Positions 37,703-46,005 of a stretch of DNA of 54,670 nucleotides are shown in pieces (the first letter of the stretch is position 1; each line of letters begins with the position of its first letter). Position numbers and translations under genes: made by a program. The stretch comes from Brevundimonas sp. GTDB taxonomy: Bacteria > Pseudomonadota > Alphaproteobacteria > Caulobacterales > Caulobacteraceae. Location: assembly GCA_004296955.1 (NCBI GenBank), contig SCVB01000098.1:1-54670 (forward strand), written 5' to 3'. Under the pieces are notes generated by a model, which was not told where the DNA came from, did no database searches, and saw nothing but the letters and a program-made list of their open reading frames with translations.

Positions 37703-37742
37703 GCTTGCGCTAATATTAGAGCATGCTAATATGAATGCAAGC
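37703..37742. promoter_or_regulatory. 40-bp symmetric double dyad, probable ArsR-family operator
   Basis: Two nested inverted repeats share one centre. The inner arms ATATTAG (37713-37719) and CTAATAT (37726-37732) flank a 6-bp centre. The outer arms GCTTGC (37703-37708) and GCAAGC (37737-37742) are each separated from the inner arms by exactly 4 bp. The stretch is the only AT-rich part of the divergent adaptor/SQR promoter and overlaps plausible -10 hexamers on both strands. The candidate binder is the SqrR/BigR-like protein encoded at the end of the RND operon. Confidence 0.8.
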
Positions 37743-37776
37743 CTGAGCACTGTTCACCGGCGACCGCCGCAAGGCC

Positions 37777-37790
37777 TTGATACGGATCAA
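37777..37790. promoter_or_regulatory. FNR/FixK box, perfect, upstream of the SQR-like gene
   Basis: TTGAT-ACGG-ATCAA is an exact consensus match. The centre is 68 bp upstream of the ATG at 37852. It lies on the SQR side of the double dyad, so this promoter appears to combine oxygen (FixK) and sulfur (ArsR-type) inputs. Confidence 0.85.
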
Positions 37791-37851
37791 GGCGAGGCGG
37801 GTTCGGGCCGCGCAGCATCAGGCGCAGATCGTCTTGTGAAGGAAAACGCGC

Positions 37852-39165
37852 ATGGAACGGCCCACCATCGTCATTCTCGGCGCAGGCCTCGGCGGCGCCA
37901 TCGCCGCCTATGACCTGCGGCATGTTCTCGGCGACCGCGCGCGGATCGTCATGGTGTCGAAGGGCGACACCTTCCACTTCACCCCCTCCAATCCGTGGGT
38001 GGCGGTGAACTGGCGCAAGCGCGAGGCCATCGAGGTCAGCCTGCCGGAGGTGATGAAGCGCAAGGGCGTGGAGTTCATCAACGTCGGCGCGACCGGCATC
38101 CGGCCCGCCGAAAAAGGCGTCGACCTGGCCGACGGCCGCAGCCTGCATTACGACTATCTGGTCATCGCCACCGGGCCGGAGCTGGCCTTCGACGAGATCC
38201 CGGGCCTCGGCCCCGTCGGCCACACGGCCTCGATCTGCCACGTCGACCATGCCGTGGACGCCGCCGCCGCCTTCGACCGCTTCGTCGAGAATCCCGGCCC
38301 GATCGTGGTCGGGGCGGTGCAGGGCGCCTCGTGCTTCGGACCGGCCTATGAATTCGCCATGATCCTCGACACCGAGCTGCGTCGCCGCAAGCTGCGCGAC
38401 AAGGTGCCGATGACCTTCGTCACCTCCGAGCCCTACATCGGCCACCTCGGCCTCGACGGCGTCGGCGACACCAAGGGGCTGCTGGAAAGCGAGATGCGCC
38501 AGCGGCACATCAAATGGATCACCAATGCGAAGGTGAAGAGCGTCGACGCGGGCATGATGCATGTCGAGGAGATCGGCGCGGACGGCGCGGTGATCGCGAA
38601 CCACGACCTGCCCTTCGCCTATTCGATGATGCTGCCCGCCTTCCGCGGGGTCGAGGCGGTGCGGGGGGTCGAGGGCCTGACCAATCCGCGCGGCTTCATC
38701 CTGGTGGACAAGCATCAGCGCAATCCAACCTGGCCCGACATCTTCGCCCTCGGCGTCTGCATCGCCATTCCGCCGACCGGGCCGACCCCGGTGCCGGTCG
38801 GCGTGCCCAAGACCGGCTTCATGATCGAGAGCATGGTCTCGGCCATCTCGGCCAATCTGAAGCAGATTCTCGACGGCCAGGAGCCGACCTTCGAGGCCAG
38901 CTGGAACGCCATCTGCCTGGCCGATTTCGGCGACGGCGGCGTCGCCTTCATGGCCCAGCCGCAGATCCCGCCGCGCAACATCAACTGGTCCGCCAGCGGC
39001 CGCTGGGTGCATGCGGCCAAGGTCGCCTTCGAGGGCTATTTCCTGCACAAGGTCCGCAAGGGCCAGGCCGAGCCCCTCTATGAGAAGCTGGCCCTCGACC
39101 TGATCGGCGCCCACAAGGTGCGCCGCTCCCCCACATCCAAACCCCAACAGGAGCCGCAGGCATGA
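37852..39165 (+). CDS. Sulfide:quinone oxidoreductase-like flavoprotein
   Basis: This is a two-dinucleotide-binding-domain flavoprotein of 437 residues. The FAD motif is IVILGAGLGGAIAAYDL (residues 7-23), the second segment is YLVIATGPEL (about 103), and FTPSNPWVAV matches the SQR family start. SQR oxidises H2S to persulfide or polysulfide and reduces membrane quinone. The catalytic cysteines of known SQRs have plausible equivalents in C129 (SICHVDHA) and C161 (QGASCFGPAYEFA), with C303 (ALGVCIAIPP) as a possible third. There is no signal peptide; the amphipathic C-terminal part (FEGYFLHKVRKGQ) would anchor it to the membrane. It overlaps the DUF2892 gene. A related NADH or flavocytochrome-c-type role is possible. 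Confidence 0.85.
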   Translation: MERPTIVILGAGLGGAIAAYDLRHVLGDRARIVMVSKGDTFHFTPSNPWVAVNWRKREAIEVSLPEVMKRKGVEFINVGATGIRPAEKGVDLADGRSLHYDYLVIATGPELAFDEIPGLGPVGHTASICHVDHAVDAAAAFDRFVENPGPIVVGAVQGASCFGPAYEFAMILDTELRRRKLRDKVPMTFVTSEPYIGHLGLDGVGDTKGLLESEMRQRHIKWITNAKVKSVDAGMMHVEEIGADGAVIANHDLPFAYSMMLPAFRGVEAVRGVEGLTNPRGFILVDKHQRNPTWPDIFALGVCIAIPPTGPTPVPVGVPKTGFMIESMVSAISANLKQILDGQEPTFEASWNAICLADFGDGGVAFMAQPQIPPRNINWSASGRWVHAAKVAFEGYFLHKVRKGQAEPLYEKLALDLIGAHKVRRSPTSKPQQEPQA

Positions 39166-39365
39166 GCCTCGATCGCGCTGTCATGATGTTCGCCGGCCTG
39201 ATGGTGCTGGTCAGCGTCGCCCTGACCCACTGGGTCCATCCGGCCTGGATCTGGCTGACCGTCTTCGTGGGTGTGAACCTGATGCAGGCCTCGGTCACCG
39301 GCTTCTGTCCGGCCGCCATGGCCTTCCGCCGTCTGGGCGTGCGCCCGGGTCAGGCCTTCCGCTAG
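39162..39365 (+). CDS. DUF2892 inner-membrane protein
   Basis: This is a tiny membrane protein of 67 residues with two helices (MMFAGLMVLVSVALTHWV and AWIWLTVFVGVNLMQASVTG), ending in the family hallmark TGFCPAAMAFRRLGV. DUF2892 domains are found fused to rhodanese in YgaP and beside SQR and persulfide dioxygenase genes. The single cysteine of GFCP may carry sulfane sulfur. The ATG overlaps the SQR-like stop, so the two are co-translated. Confidence 0.88.
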   Translation: MSLDRAVMMFAGLMVLVSVALTHWVHPAWIWLTVFVGVNLMQASVTGFCPAAMAFRRLGVRPGQAFR

Positions 39366-39407
39366 GTCCGCACCGCCGCCTCCGGAGACTCCCCCGGCAG
39401 ACAGATT

Positions 39408-39443
39408 CCGGCCCTGACGGACAGCGTCCATCAGGGCCGGTTT
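39408..39443. terminator. Strong bidirectional terminator
   Basis: The arms CCGGCCCTGA (39408-39417) and TCAGGGCCGG (39431-39440) pair perfectly. The loop holds a second small stem (GGAC/GTCC). TTT follows on the plus strand. It lies between the convergent DUF2892 and host-attachment genes. Confidence 0.75.
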
Positions 39444-39447
39444 CGCG

Positions 39448-39891
39448 TCAGTCGTGCAGGCGGAGTTCTCGCAGACAGGTCCGCAGCTCGTCCGGGGTCT
39501 GGCTCACCCGGTCGCGGGCCTCGGCATGGCTCACCGTCAGCTTGGCGTGGGCCATCGCCTGACGCAGACGCCCGAGCGCGCGCGGCGCGGCGATCAGGAC
39601 CAGGCCCTGATGGTCGCTGCGGCGCATGACGTCGGCCGCCCGCGCGCCCACCAGATCGATGAAATCGTCCTCGCGCCGCTCGCCCGGCGTCGGCCGGTCG
39701 CCCGTGTGGGAGGCGGGCCCCATCCGTTCATGGGAGCCGCCGGCGTGGCTTGCGGCCATGGGGCGATGCGGAGCGAGGTCGCCCAGTTGCGAGGTCACCT
39801 CGATCAGCGGGCCGCCGCGGCGCCGCTCCTCGAACAACCGGGCGCGCCGGCCGTCGGCGACAATGACGAGGCTTGATCCTGTAAGGTCCAT
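39448..39891 (-). CDS. Host attachment protein family (eRF1-like fold)
   Basis: This is a soluble protein of 147 residues of the family called 'protein required for attachment to host cells'. Characteristic are the start SSLVIVADGRRARLFEERRRGG, the middle EDDFIDLVGARAADVMRRSDHQGLVLIAAPRALGRLRQAM and the end. The fold resembles the middle domain of peptide release factor eRF1, so a ribosome- or RNA-related role is more plausible than adhesion. The gene follows hsp20 in the same direction (11-bp spacer), forming a stress operon under the region containing the degenerate FNR box at 40446-40459. Confidence 0.88.
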   Translation of the reverse strand: MDLTGSSLVIVADGRRARLFEERRRGGPLIEVTSQLGDLAPHRPMAASHAGGSHERMGPASHTGDRPTPGERREDDFIDLVGARAADVMRRSDHQGLVLIAAPRALGRLRQAMAHAKLTVSHAEARDRVSQTPDELRTCLRELRLHD

Positions 39892-39902
39892 GACGTTTTT
39901 CC

Positions 39903-40370
39903 TCAGGCGCTCTTGACGGGGATGGCGACCTTGCGGGCCGTGGCGGCGGCGTCGAACGGCGCCGTGACGGTCAGCACGCCCTGTTTCAGCGACGCCTTGA
40001 CCTTGTCGGCCTGGACCGCGGCGGGCAGGCGGACCGACCGGGAAAAGGCGCCGTAGCGGCGCTCGGTCATTCGGAAATCCTTGTCGTGGGTCTCGGTCGA
40101 GGTCTTCTTCTCTCCGCTGATGGTCAGGACGTCGTCCTGCAGATCGACGTGGATGTCGTTCTCGGTCAGGCCCGGCAGTTCGGCGGTGAGCTCGACGCCC
40201 TCCTTGGTTTCCCGCAGGTCCACGCGCGGCGACGGTCCGAACACGTCCGACAGGTCAAAGCCGCTGAAGTCGGCGAGCACCCGATCGAACTCGCGCTGCA
40301 GCGGCGCGAAGAAGGGAGCGACCGCGCGCATGGCGGAGGCCGGGGCGGCGGGTGTGGATGGAGCGGGCAT
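39903..40370 (-). CDS. Small heat-shock protein Hsp20
   Basis: This is an ATP-independent holdase chaperone of 155 residues. A variable N-terminal arm contains FAPLQREFDRVLADFSGFDLSDVFGPSP. The alpha-crystallin domain runs from about residue 48 to 150, with VDLRETKEGVELTAELPGLTENDIHVDLQDDVLTISGEK. The conserved SRSVRLPAAVQADKVKASLKQGVLTVTAP ends it, and a short C-terminal tail carries the IPV motif (KVAIPVKSA) used in oligomer assembly. It is induced together with a host-attachment-family protein. The only FNR-like site on its side is imperfect. Confidence 0.95.
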   Translation of the reverse strand: MPAPSTPAAPASAMRAVAPFFAPLQREFDRVLADFSGFDLSDVFGPSPRVDLRETKEGVELTAELPGLTENDIHVDLQDDVLTISGEKKTSTETHDKDFRMTERRYGAFSRSVRLPAAVQADKVKASLKQGVLTVTAPFDAAATARKVAIPVKSA

Positions 40371-40445
40371 GGTCAGGTCTCCTGGGATTGTGACTGCGCC
40401 CCGAGGGCGCGTCCTGCAGTCAGTCAGGATGCGGGGACCGTCACC

Positions 40446-40459
40446 TTGATCTGGCGCAA
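40446..40459. promoter_or_regulatory. Imperfect FNR-like site upstream of hsp20
   Basis: TTGAT-CTGG-CGCAA has a perfect left half and a right half with two mismatches. The centre is 82 bp upstream of the hsp20 ATG at 40370. The next box (40490-40503) lies 44 bp away, so one regulator could serve both directions. Confidence 0.45.
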
Positions 40460-40489
40460 CCCGTCGCGGCTTTCATCGACGCGGCCTTT

Positions 40490-40503
40490 TTGACCGACAT
40501 CAA
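40490..40503. promoter_or_regulatory. FNR/FixK box upstream of the HdeD gene
   Basis: TTGAC-CGAC-ATCAA has one mismatch to consensus (C for T at position 5). The centre is 56 bp upstream of the ATG at 40553. A TTG start at 40490 would lie inside this box and is rejected. Confidence 0.75.
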
Positions 40504-40552
40504 GGCGCCCGCCCCGGCCCGGGGCGATGGAGAGGCGTCCCCGGAGGCGACG

Positions 40553-41143
40553 ATGACGACACTCACCCTGCCGCACATGTCCGAAGGCCTGATGCGGAGC
40601 GTTTCGGCCCGCCCGCGGCCCCTGTTCCTCGCCGCCCTCGCCTTCATCCTGATGGGCGCCCTGATCGTCGGCACGTCGAACACCGCCTACGGCCTTGTCC
40701 TCGGCGGCACGTCGGGATGGCTCCTCTGGTTCTCGGGCGTCAGCATCCTGGCGATCTGGCTCGCCCTGCTGCTGGGCGGACAGCCGTCCAGGGGGCTGCT
40801 GATCGCCGGCGTCGTCGCGGCCGTCTCCGGCGTCTTCCTGTTCTACAATCCCCGCGCCGGGGTGCTGGCCATCACCATCCTGGCGATTTCGTCCCTGGTG
40901 ATGGACGGCGGCATCCAGCTGGCCCTCGCCCTCAGACTGCGTCCCGCCGGCGTGTGGAGATGGCTGTTCGCCTCCGCCCTCGCCTCGGTCGTGGCTGCGG
41001 CGGCGCTTTCGGGCGGAACGCGCCTCGACCCCGCCGCGGCCGGCGGCGCCCTGACCGGCGTGGCCCTGATCAGCAGCGGCCTGGCGCTCCTGCTCCTGAG
41101 CCGGACCGCCTCTCGTCGCAGCCTCGAGTCGGAGCCGGACTGA
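40553..41143 (+). CDS. HdeD family membrane protein
   Basis: This is an inner-membrane protein of 196 residues with about six hydrophobic helices. The repeating pattern LAFILMGALIVG ... LVLGGTSGWLLWFSGVSILAIWLALLL ... GVVAAVSGVFLFYNPRAGVLAITILAISSLVMDGGIQLALAL is the DUF308/HdeD signature, linked in E. coli to acid resistance. The ATG at 40553, preceded by GGAGGCG, is preferred over an upstream TTG because the latter lies in the FNR box. The P-type ATPase gene follows after about 115 bp, behind its own FNR box. Confidence 0.88.
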   Translation: MTTLTLPHMSEGLMRSVSARPRPLFLAALAFILMGALIVGTSNTAYGLVLGGTSGWLLWFSGVSILAIWLALLLGGQPSRGLLIAGVVAAVSGVFLFYNPRAGVLAITILAISSLVMDGGIQLALALRLRPAGVWRWLFASALASVVAAAALSGGTRLDPAAAGGALTGVALISSGLALLLLSRTASRRSLESEPD

Positions 41144-41173
41144 CCACGACCGCCCCGGCCCCGCGCCCCCGCC

Positions 41174-41187
41174 TTGACAGCCGTCAA
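41174..41187. promoter_or_regulatory. FNR/FixK-type box upstream of the P-type ATPase
   Basis: TTGAC-AGCC-GTCAA is a perfect 5-bp inverted repeat of the variant half-site. The centre is 79 bp upstream of the ATG at 41260. Confidence 0.75.
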
Positions 41188-41259
41188 GGCGTCCCCGACC
41201 AACCCGGTCCAGACTACAGGGCGCTACCCGTCCCCGGCGGGGGCGCCCGCGGAGCCGCC

Positions 41260-43764
41260 ATGTCCCCAGCCCACGCCTTCAGCGGACTCGATACGGACGA
41301 GGCGGCGCGCCGGCTGGCCGCGGACGGACCCAATCTGCTGTCGGCGGACCGCACCCGATCCCTGGCGTTGATCGCCCTCTCGGCCCTGCGCGAGCCGATG
41401 TTCCTCCTCCTCGCCGCCGCCTCGGCCCTGTACCTGACGCTGGGCGACCTGTCGGAGGGGCTCCTTCTCGCCGCGGCCGGCCTGGTCACCGTCGCCCTGG
41501 TGGTGGCCCAGGAAGCCCGGAGCGAGGCCGCGCTCAAGGCCCTGCGGCAATTGTCGGACCCCGTGGTCCGGGTGGTCCGGGACGGTCGGGCCCAAGCCAT
41601 AGCGGCGCAGAACCTGGTGTGCGGGGACATCGTCCTGCTCGCCGAGGGCCAGCGCGCGCCGGCCGACGGCGCCCTGCTCGGGCCGGACATCCTGCAGATC
41701 GACGAATCGGCCCTGACCGGCGAATCCGTGGCGGTCGTGCGCAGCGGCGTCCCCGCCCCGCCGGACGGGGCGCTGTCGGACCGGGTCTTCGCCGGCACGC
41801 TCGTCGTCGCCGGCCAGGGCGTCGTCCGGATCGACGCCACGGGCCCCCGCACCGCCCTCGGCCGCATCGGCGCCTCGCTGTCGACCATCGGCGAGAGCCG
41901 GACCCCCCTGCAGAAGTCCACAGGCCGCATCGTGATCTGGATCGGCGCCATGGCCCTGGTCTTCGCCGTCGTCGTCGCCCTCGCCTACGGCCTGCTGCGC
42001 GGCCTGTGGATCGACGGCGCCCTCGCCGGCATCACCATCGCCATCGCCCTGATCCCCGAGGAGTTTCCGGTCGTCCTGTCGGTCTTCCTCTCGCTCGGCG
42101 CCTGGCGTCTGGCCCAGCATCAGGTGCTGGTGCGGCGCGCGGCCGCCATCGAGGCGCTCGGCGGGGCGACCATGCTCTGCGTCGACAAGACCGGCACCCT
42201 GACCGAGAACCGCATGGCCGTGGCCGCCCTGTGGTCGCCGCAGGCCGAGGGCCGTCCCGACGACGAGCCCCTCGCCCCGGCCCTGCGGGACGTGCTGGAC
42301 ACGGCGGTGCGCGCCAGCAGTCCCCAGCCGACCGATCCCATGGACCTGGCCCTGGCCGCCCTGGCGCCCCCGGCGACCGAGCGGCCCGAACAGGTCTGGC
42401 CGCTGGCGACGCACCGGCTGGCGGTGGTGCAGACCTGGCGGACGCCGGACGGGCGCCGCACGGCCGCCAAGGGCTCGCCGGAGGCTGTGTTCGCCCTGTG
42501 CCGGATGACCGCATCCGAAACGGCGGCGGCCCGGTCCGCGCTCGAGCGCCTCGCCTCCGGCGGCCTGCGGGTCCTGGCCGTCGCCGAGGCCGACCACGAC
42601 GCCGCGGTCGCCGCCCCCGAAGAGCTCGAATTCCGGTTCCGGGGTCTGGTGGGCTTCCTCGACCCGGTCGCCGCCGACGTGCCGGCCGCCCTCGAGGTCG
42701 CGCGCGCCGCCGGCATCGACGTGGCCATGATCACCGGCGACTATCCCGCCACGGCCCTGAAGATCGCCGGCGACGCCGGCATCGACGTCTCGGCCGGCCT
42801 GATGACCGGCGCGGAGATCGCGGCGCTCGACGAGGCCGCCCTCGCCGCGCGGATCCGCGACGTCCGGGTCTTCGCCCGGGTCCAGCCGGGCCAGAAACTG
42901 GCCCTGGTTCGCGCCTTCCAGGCCAATGGCGCGGTCGTCGCCATGACCGGGGACGGGGTCAACGACGCCCCCGCCCTCGAGGCCGCCGACATCGGCGTCG
43001 CCATGGGCGGCCGCGGCACGGACGTGGCGCGCGAGGCGGCCGATCTCGTCCTGCTGGATGACCGGTTCGGCTCGATCCTCGGCGCCGTCCGCCTGGGCCG
43101 GCGGATCTTCACCAATCTTCGCCGGGCGCTGATCTACATCACCGCCATCCATGTGCCGATCGCCGGCCTCGCCCTGCTGCCGATCCTTCTCGGCGCGCCG
43201 CCGCTGCTCTTCCCGATCCATGTCGTCCTGCTCGAGCTGGTGATCGATCCGGTCTGCTCCCTCGCCTTCGAGGCCGAGCCCAGCGAGGAGGACGCCATGC
43301 GCCGGCCGCCGCGCCCGCAACGGAGCGGTCTCTTCGGCCTGATGGAGATCGTCACCGGCCTCGCGCGCGGCCTGCCGATCCTTGCGACGGTGCTGGCCCT
43401 CTATCTGATCGTCCTGCCGGCCGCCGGCGAGGCCGTCGCCCGTTCGGCCGCCTATGTGGCGCTGGCCGTGAGCAATCTGGCGCTGGCGCTGGCCATCGGG
43501 GCCTCGGCCGGCGTCGGGCTGTTCGACCCCCGTCGCCGGCTGTTCTGGAGCATCAGCGCCAGCCTCGCCGTGATCCTGCTGACGGCGCTCTATGCGCCGG
43601 CCGTGGCACACGTGTTCCGCTTCGGCGCCCCCTCGCCGGGCCTCCTGTCGCTGGCCGTCGCCGCCGGTCTGTTCGCCGGCGGATGGAGCGGTCTTGTCCG
43701 CTGGCTCAGGGCCCGAAGCGGAGCCGCCAGACCTCCGTATCAACCCTTAGGGGCGGGCGCTTAG
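41260..43764 (+). CDS. Cation-transporting P-type ATPase
   Basis: This is an ion pump of 834 residues with the P2 layout. The N-terminal cation-ATPase domain is at about residues 1-55 and TM1-2 follow. The actuator loop has ALTGESVAV. The TM4 ion-site motif is LIPEEFPVVLSVFLSLGAWRLA, with PEEFP where Ca2+ pumps have PEGLP. The phosphorylated D309 lies in CVDKTGTLTENRM. The nucleotide-binding segment has KGSPEAV, and the hinge is MTGDGVNDAPAL. Six C-terminal helices complete it. The ion is uncertain; Ca2+, Mg2+ or H+ are possible. ATG 41260 is chosen because the N-terminal domain begins there. Confidence 0.92.
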   Translation: MSPAHAFSGLDTDEAARRLAADGPNLLSADRTRSLALIALSALREPMFLLLAAASALYLTLGDLSEGLLLAAAGLVTVALVVAQEARSEAALKALRQLSDPVVRVVRDGRAQAIAAQNLVCGDIVLLAEGQRAPADGALLGPDILQIDESALTGESVAVVRSGVPAPPDGALSDRVFAGTLVVAGQGVVRIDATGPRTALGRIGASLSTIGESRTPLQKSTGRIVIWIGAMALVFAVVVALAYGLLRGLWIDGALAGITIAIALIPEEFPVVLSVFLSLGAWRLAQHQVLVRRAAAIEALGGATMLCVDKTGTLTENRMAVAALWSPQAEGRPDDEPLAPALRDVLDTAVRASSPQPTDPMDLALAALAPPATERPEQVWPLATHRLAVVQTWRTPDGRRTAAKGSPEAVFALCRMTASETAAARSALERLASGGLRVLAVAEADHDAAVAAPEELEFRFRGLVGFLDPVAADVPAALEVARAAGIDVAMITGDYPATALKIAGDAGIDVSAGLMTGAEIAALDEAALAARIRDVRVFARVQPGQKLALVRAFQANGAVVAMTGDGVNDAPALEAADIGVAMGGRGTDVAREAADLVLLDDRFGSILGAVRLGRRIFTNLRRALIYITAIHVPIAGLALLPILLGAPPLLFPIHVVLLELVIDPVCSLAFEAEPSEEDAMRRPPRPQRSGLFGLMEIVTGLARGLPILATVLALYLIVLPAAGEAVARSAAYVALAVSNLALALAIGASAGVGLFDPRRRLFWSISASLAVILLTALYAPAVAHVFRFGAPSPGLLSLAVAAGLFAGGWSGLVRWLRARSGAARPPYQPLGAGA

Positions 43765-43836
43765 GGACCACTCCCGAATAAACAGAGCCGTCACGCCCCC
43801 CTATCCCTGTCGTCATCAGGATCAGGAGGACCGGAC

Positions 43837-44475
43837 ATGTTTCACCCCCTCGCCGCCAATTTCGCCGACGCAACGCCCGTGACCGATGAATGGGCCGGCG
43901 CCGCGCGTCTCACCTTCAAACAGGGTGAGGAAATTTACGCCCAGGACGAGGACGCGGACCTGATCTACCGCCTGGTCCGCGGCGCCGCCCGGACCAGCCA
44001 TCTGCTGGCCGACGGTCGCCGCCAGATCGGCGACTTCTACTACCAGGATGACGTGCTCGGGGTCGAATGCGGCGAGACCCATCGCTATTCGGCGGAGGCC
44101 CTGTCGGACTGCGAGGTCCTCGCCATCCGCCGCTCCGGCTCGGCGGCCTACGACGCCGCCCGCTACGAGCGGATGATCTGGAAGGCGACGGCCAACGAGC
44201 TGAATCGCGCCCAGTCGCACATGCTGCTGCTCGGTCGCGCGACCGCCTGCGAGAAGGTCGCCCATTTCCTCATCGACATCGCCGACCGCTTCCGCGGCGA
44301 CCTGGTCGTCCTGCCCATGAGCCGCCAGGACATGGCGGACTATCTGGGGCTGACCATCGAGACGGTCTCCCGCATGCTGGGCCGCCTGCAGGCGGACGGC
44401 ATGGTCGAGTTCTTCGGCGCCCGGAACTACCGCATCCGCCGGTTCGGGGCTCTGTCGGACCTGGCCGCCGCCTGA
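43837..44475 (+). CDS. fixK: Crp/Fnr-family regulator, FixK-like
   Basis: This is a 212-residue activator with a cyclic-nucleotide-binding-like domain (about residues 20-125), a dimer helix and a C-terminal winged HTH. The recognition helix contains TIETVSRMLGRLQ; E175, S178 and R179 match the FNR residues that read TTGAT-N4-ATCAA. The N-terminal cysteine cluster of the FNR iron-sulfur sensor is missing (only C78, C92 and C138), so it should not sense oxygen itself. In rhizobia and Caulobacter such FixK proteins are made on command of FixLJ, and fixL-fixJ lie directly downstream. Its targets are probably the many boxes in this window. No box was found in its own 72-bp upstream spacer. Confidence 0.9.
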   Translation: MFHPLAANFADATPVTDEWAGAARLTFKQGEEIYAQDEDADLIYRLVRGAARTSHLLADGRRQIGDFYYQDDVLGVECGETHRYSAEALSDCEVLAIRRSGSAAYDAARYERMIWKATANELNRAQSHMLLLGRATACEKVAHFLIDIADRFRGDLVVLPMSRQDMADYLGLTIETVSRMLGRLQADGMVEFFGARNYRIRRFGALSDLAAA

Positions 44476-44493
44476 CGTCCGAGGATTGCGCCG

Positions 44494-46005
44494 GTGTTCG
44501 GCTGGACGAAGGACGGGTCGACCAGGGCCTTCGCCGCCTGGATGACGGCGGCTGGCCGAGCCTCGGCCAGGGCGTTCATCTCCCGCCGCCACGGCTATGC
44601 CGCGGCGCTCATCGGCGTGCTCATCGCCCTCGCCGTCCGGCTGATCCTGGGCCCCACGTTCGGCGATCGCACCTTCTGCGTTCTCTACACGCCCATCGTC
44701 CTCGTGGCGGCGGCGCTGGGCGGCCGGGGGCCGGCCCTGCTCGCGACGGCCCTGTGCCTCGGGATCAGCGCCGCCACCCTCCAGGAGACCGCGTGGAGCG
44801 ACCGCGCCAATCTGATCGACACCCTGGGCTTCGCCGTGCTGGGCCCCTTCATCGCCGTCGCCGGCGAACGCCTGTGGCGGCGAAGCCGCGAGGCCGCCAG
44901 CCGCCAGGCCCACCTGCAGTCAATCCTCGAGACCGTTCCGGAGGGCATGGTCGTCATCGACCCCGCCGGCGTCATCCAGTCGTTCAGCGACGCCGCGGTC
45001 CGGCTGTTCGGCTGGAGCGCCGAGGAAGCCGTCGGACGCAATGTCAGCATCCTGATGCCCGAGCCCTACGCATCCCAGCACGATCACTACATGGGCTGGT
45101 ACAGGGAGACCGGCGAACGACGAATCATCGGCCTCGGCCGTATCGTTGTCGGCCAGCGCAAGGACGGCTCGACCTTCCCCATGGACCTGGCCGTCGGAGA
45201 GGCGCGGGTCGGCCGGCGTCGCTTCTTCACCGGCTTCGTTCGCGACCTGACCGAGCGCCACGACCAGGAACGCCGGCTGCAGGAGTTGCAGTCGGAGCTG
45301 GTCCACGCTTCCCGCCTCAACGCCATGGGCGACATGGCCTCCGCCCTGGCGCACGAGCTGAACCAGCCCCTCTCCGCGATCGCCAGCTACATGAAGGGTT
45401 CCGTGACCCTGATCGACGCCGCGGAGCCGGACCTGCCGCGGCTGCGCAAGGCGCTGGACCGGGCCGGGGACGAGGCCCTGCGGGCGGGCGACATCATCAA
45501 GCACCTGCGGGAATTCGTCGCCAAGGGCGAGACCGAGCGTTCGGCCGAGGATCCCGCCCGACTGATGGAGGGGGCCAGCGCCCTCGCCCTCGTCGGCGTG
45601 AAGGAGCACGACATGCGCGTCGACCTGCGCCTCGATCGCGAAATCGGATCGGTGATCGTGGACCGGATCCAGATCCAGCAGGTGGCGCTCAACCTGATCC
45701 GCAATGCCATTGAGGCTATGACCGGCGCGCCCCGGCGCGAGCTCGAGATCCGGGTGCAGGCGGACGACGTCGACACGGTCCGCATCAGCATCTCCGACAC
45801 CGGCCCGGGACTGGATCCGGAGGCGCGGGCGCGGCTGTTCCAGCCCTTCTTCACCACCAAGGCCGCCGGCATGGGTATCGGGCTGTCGATCTGCCGCACC
45901 ATCGTCGAGGCCCATGGCGGACGCATCTGGGCCGACGACCGGCCGGGCGGCGGCACGGTCTTCTCCTTCACCCTGCCCCGCGCGGCGGAGTATGATCGTG
46001 TCTGA
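44494..46005 (+). CDS. fixL: Oxygen-sensing histidine kinase FixL
   Basis: This is a membrane haem kinase of 503 residues. Membrane helices lie at about residues 35-125. A PAS domain (about 135-255) carries the haem ligand H196 in [13 protein letters not shown] and R216 in [13 protein letters not shown], which correspond to H200 and R220 of Bradyrhizobium FixL. The phosphoacceptor is H287 in [16 protein letters not shown]. The ATPase domain has [17 protein letters not shown] and GMGIGLSI. Loss of bound O2 turns the kinase on and phosphorylates FixJ. The reading frame overlaps fixJ by 14 bases. It starts 18 bp after fixK, an order that could allow feedback. Confidence 0.95.
   Translation: MFGWTKDGSTRAFAAWMTAAGRASARAFISRRHGYAAALIGVLIALAVRLILGPTFGDRTFCVLYTPIVLVAAALGGRGPALLATALCLGISAATLQETAWSDRANLIDTLGFAVLGPFIAVAGERLWRRSREAASRQAHLQSILETVPEGMVVIDPAGVIQSFSDAAVRLFGWSAEEAVGRNVSILMPEPYASQHDHYMGWYRETGERRIIGLGRIVVGQRKDGSTFPMDLAVGEARVGRRRFFTGFVRDLTERHDQERRLQELQSELVHASRLNAMGDMASALAHELNQPLSAIASYMKGSVTLIDAAEPDLPRLRKALDRAGDEALRAGDIIKHLREFVAKGETERSAEDPARLMEGASALALVGVKEHDMRVDLRLDREIGSVIVDRIQIQQVALNLIRNAIEAMTGAPRRELEIRVQADDVDTVRISISDTGPGLDPEARARLFQPFFTTKAAGMGIGLSICRTIVEAHGGRIWADDRPGGGTVFSFTLPRAAEYDRV

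Noticed and set aside
36638-37750. Apparent N-terminal extension of the RND permease to 1447 residues
   Set aside because: It overlaps the whole adaptor gene in another frame; the permease starts at 36637 with a normal first helix.
43765-43836. FNR box for autoregulation upstream of fixK
   Set aside because: The TCATCAGGATCAGG sequence only resembles a half-site; the inverted partner is missing.
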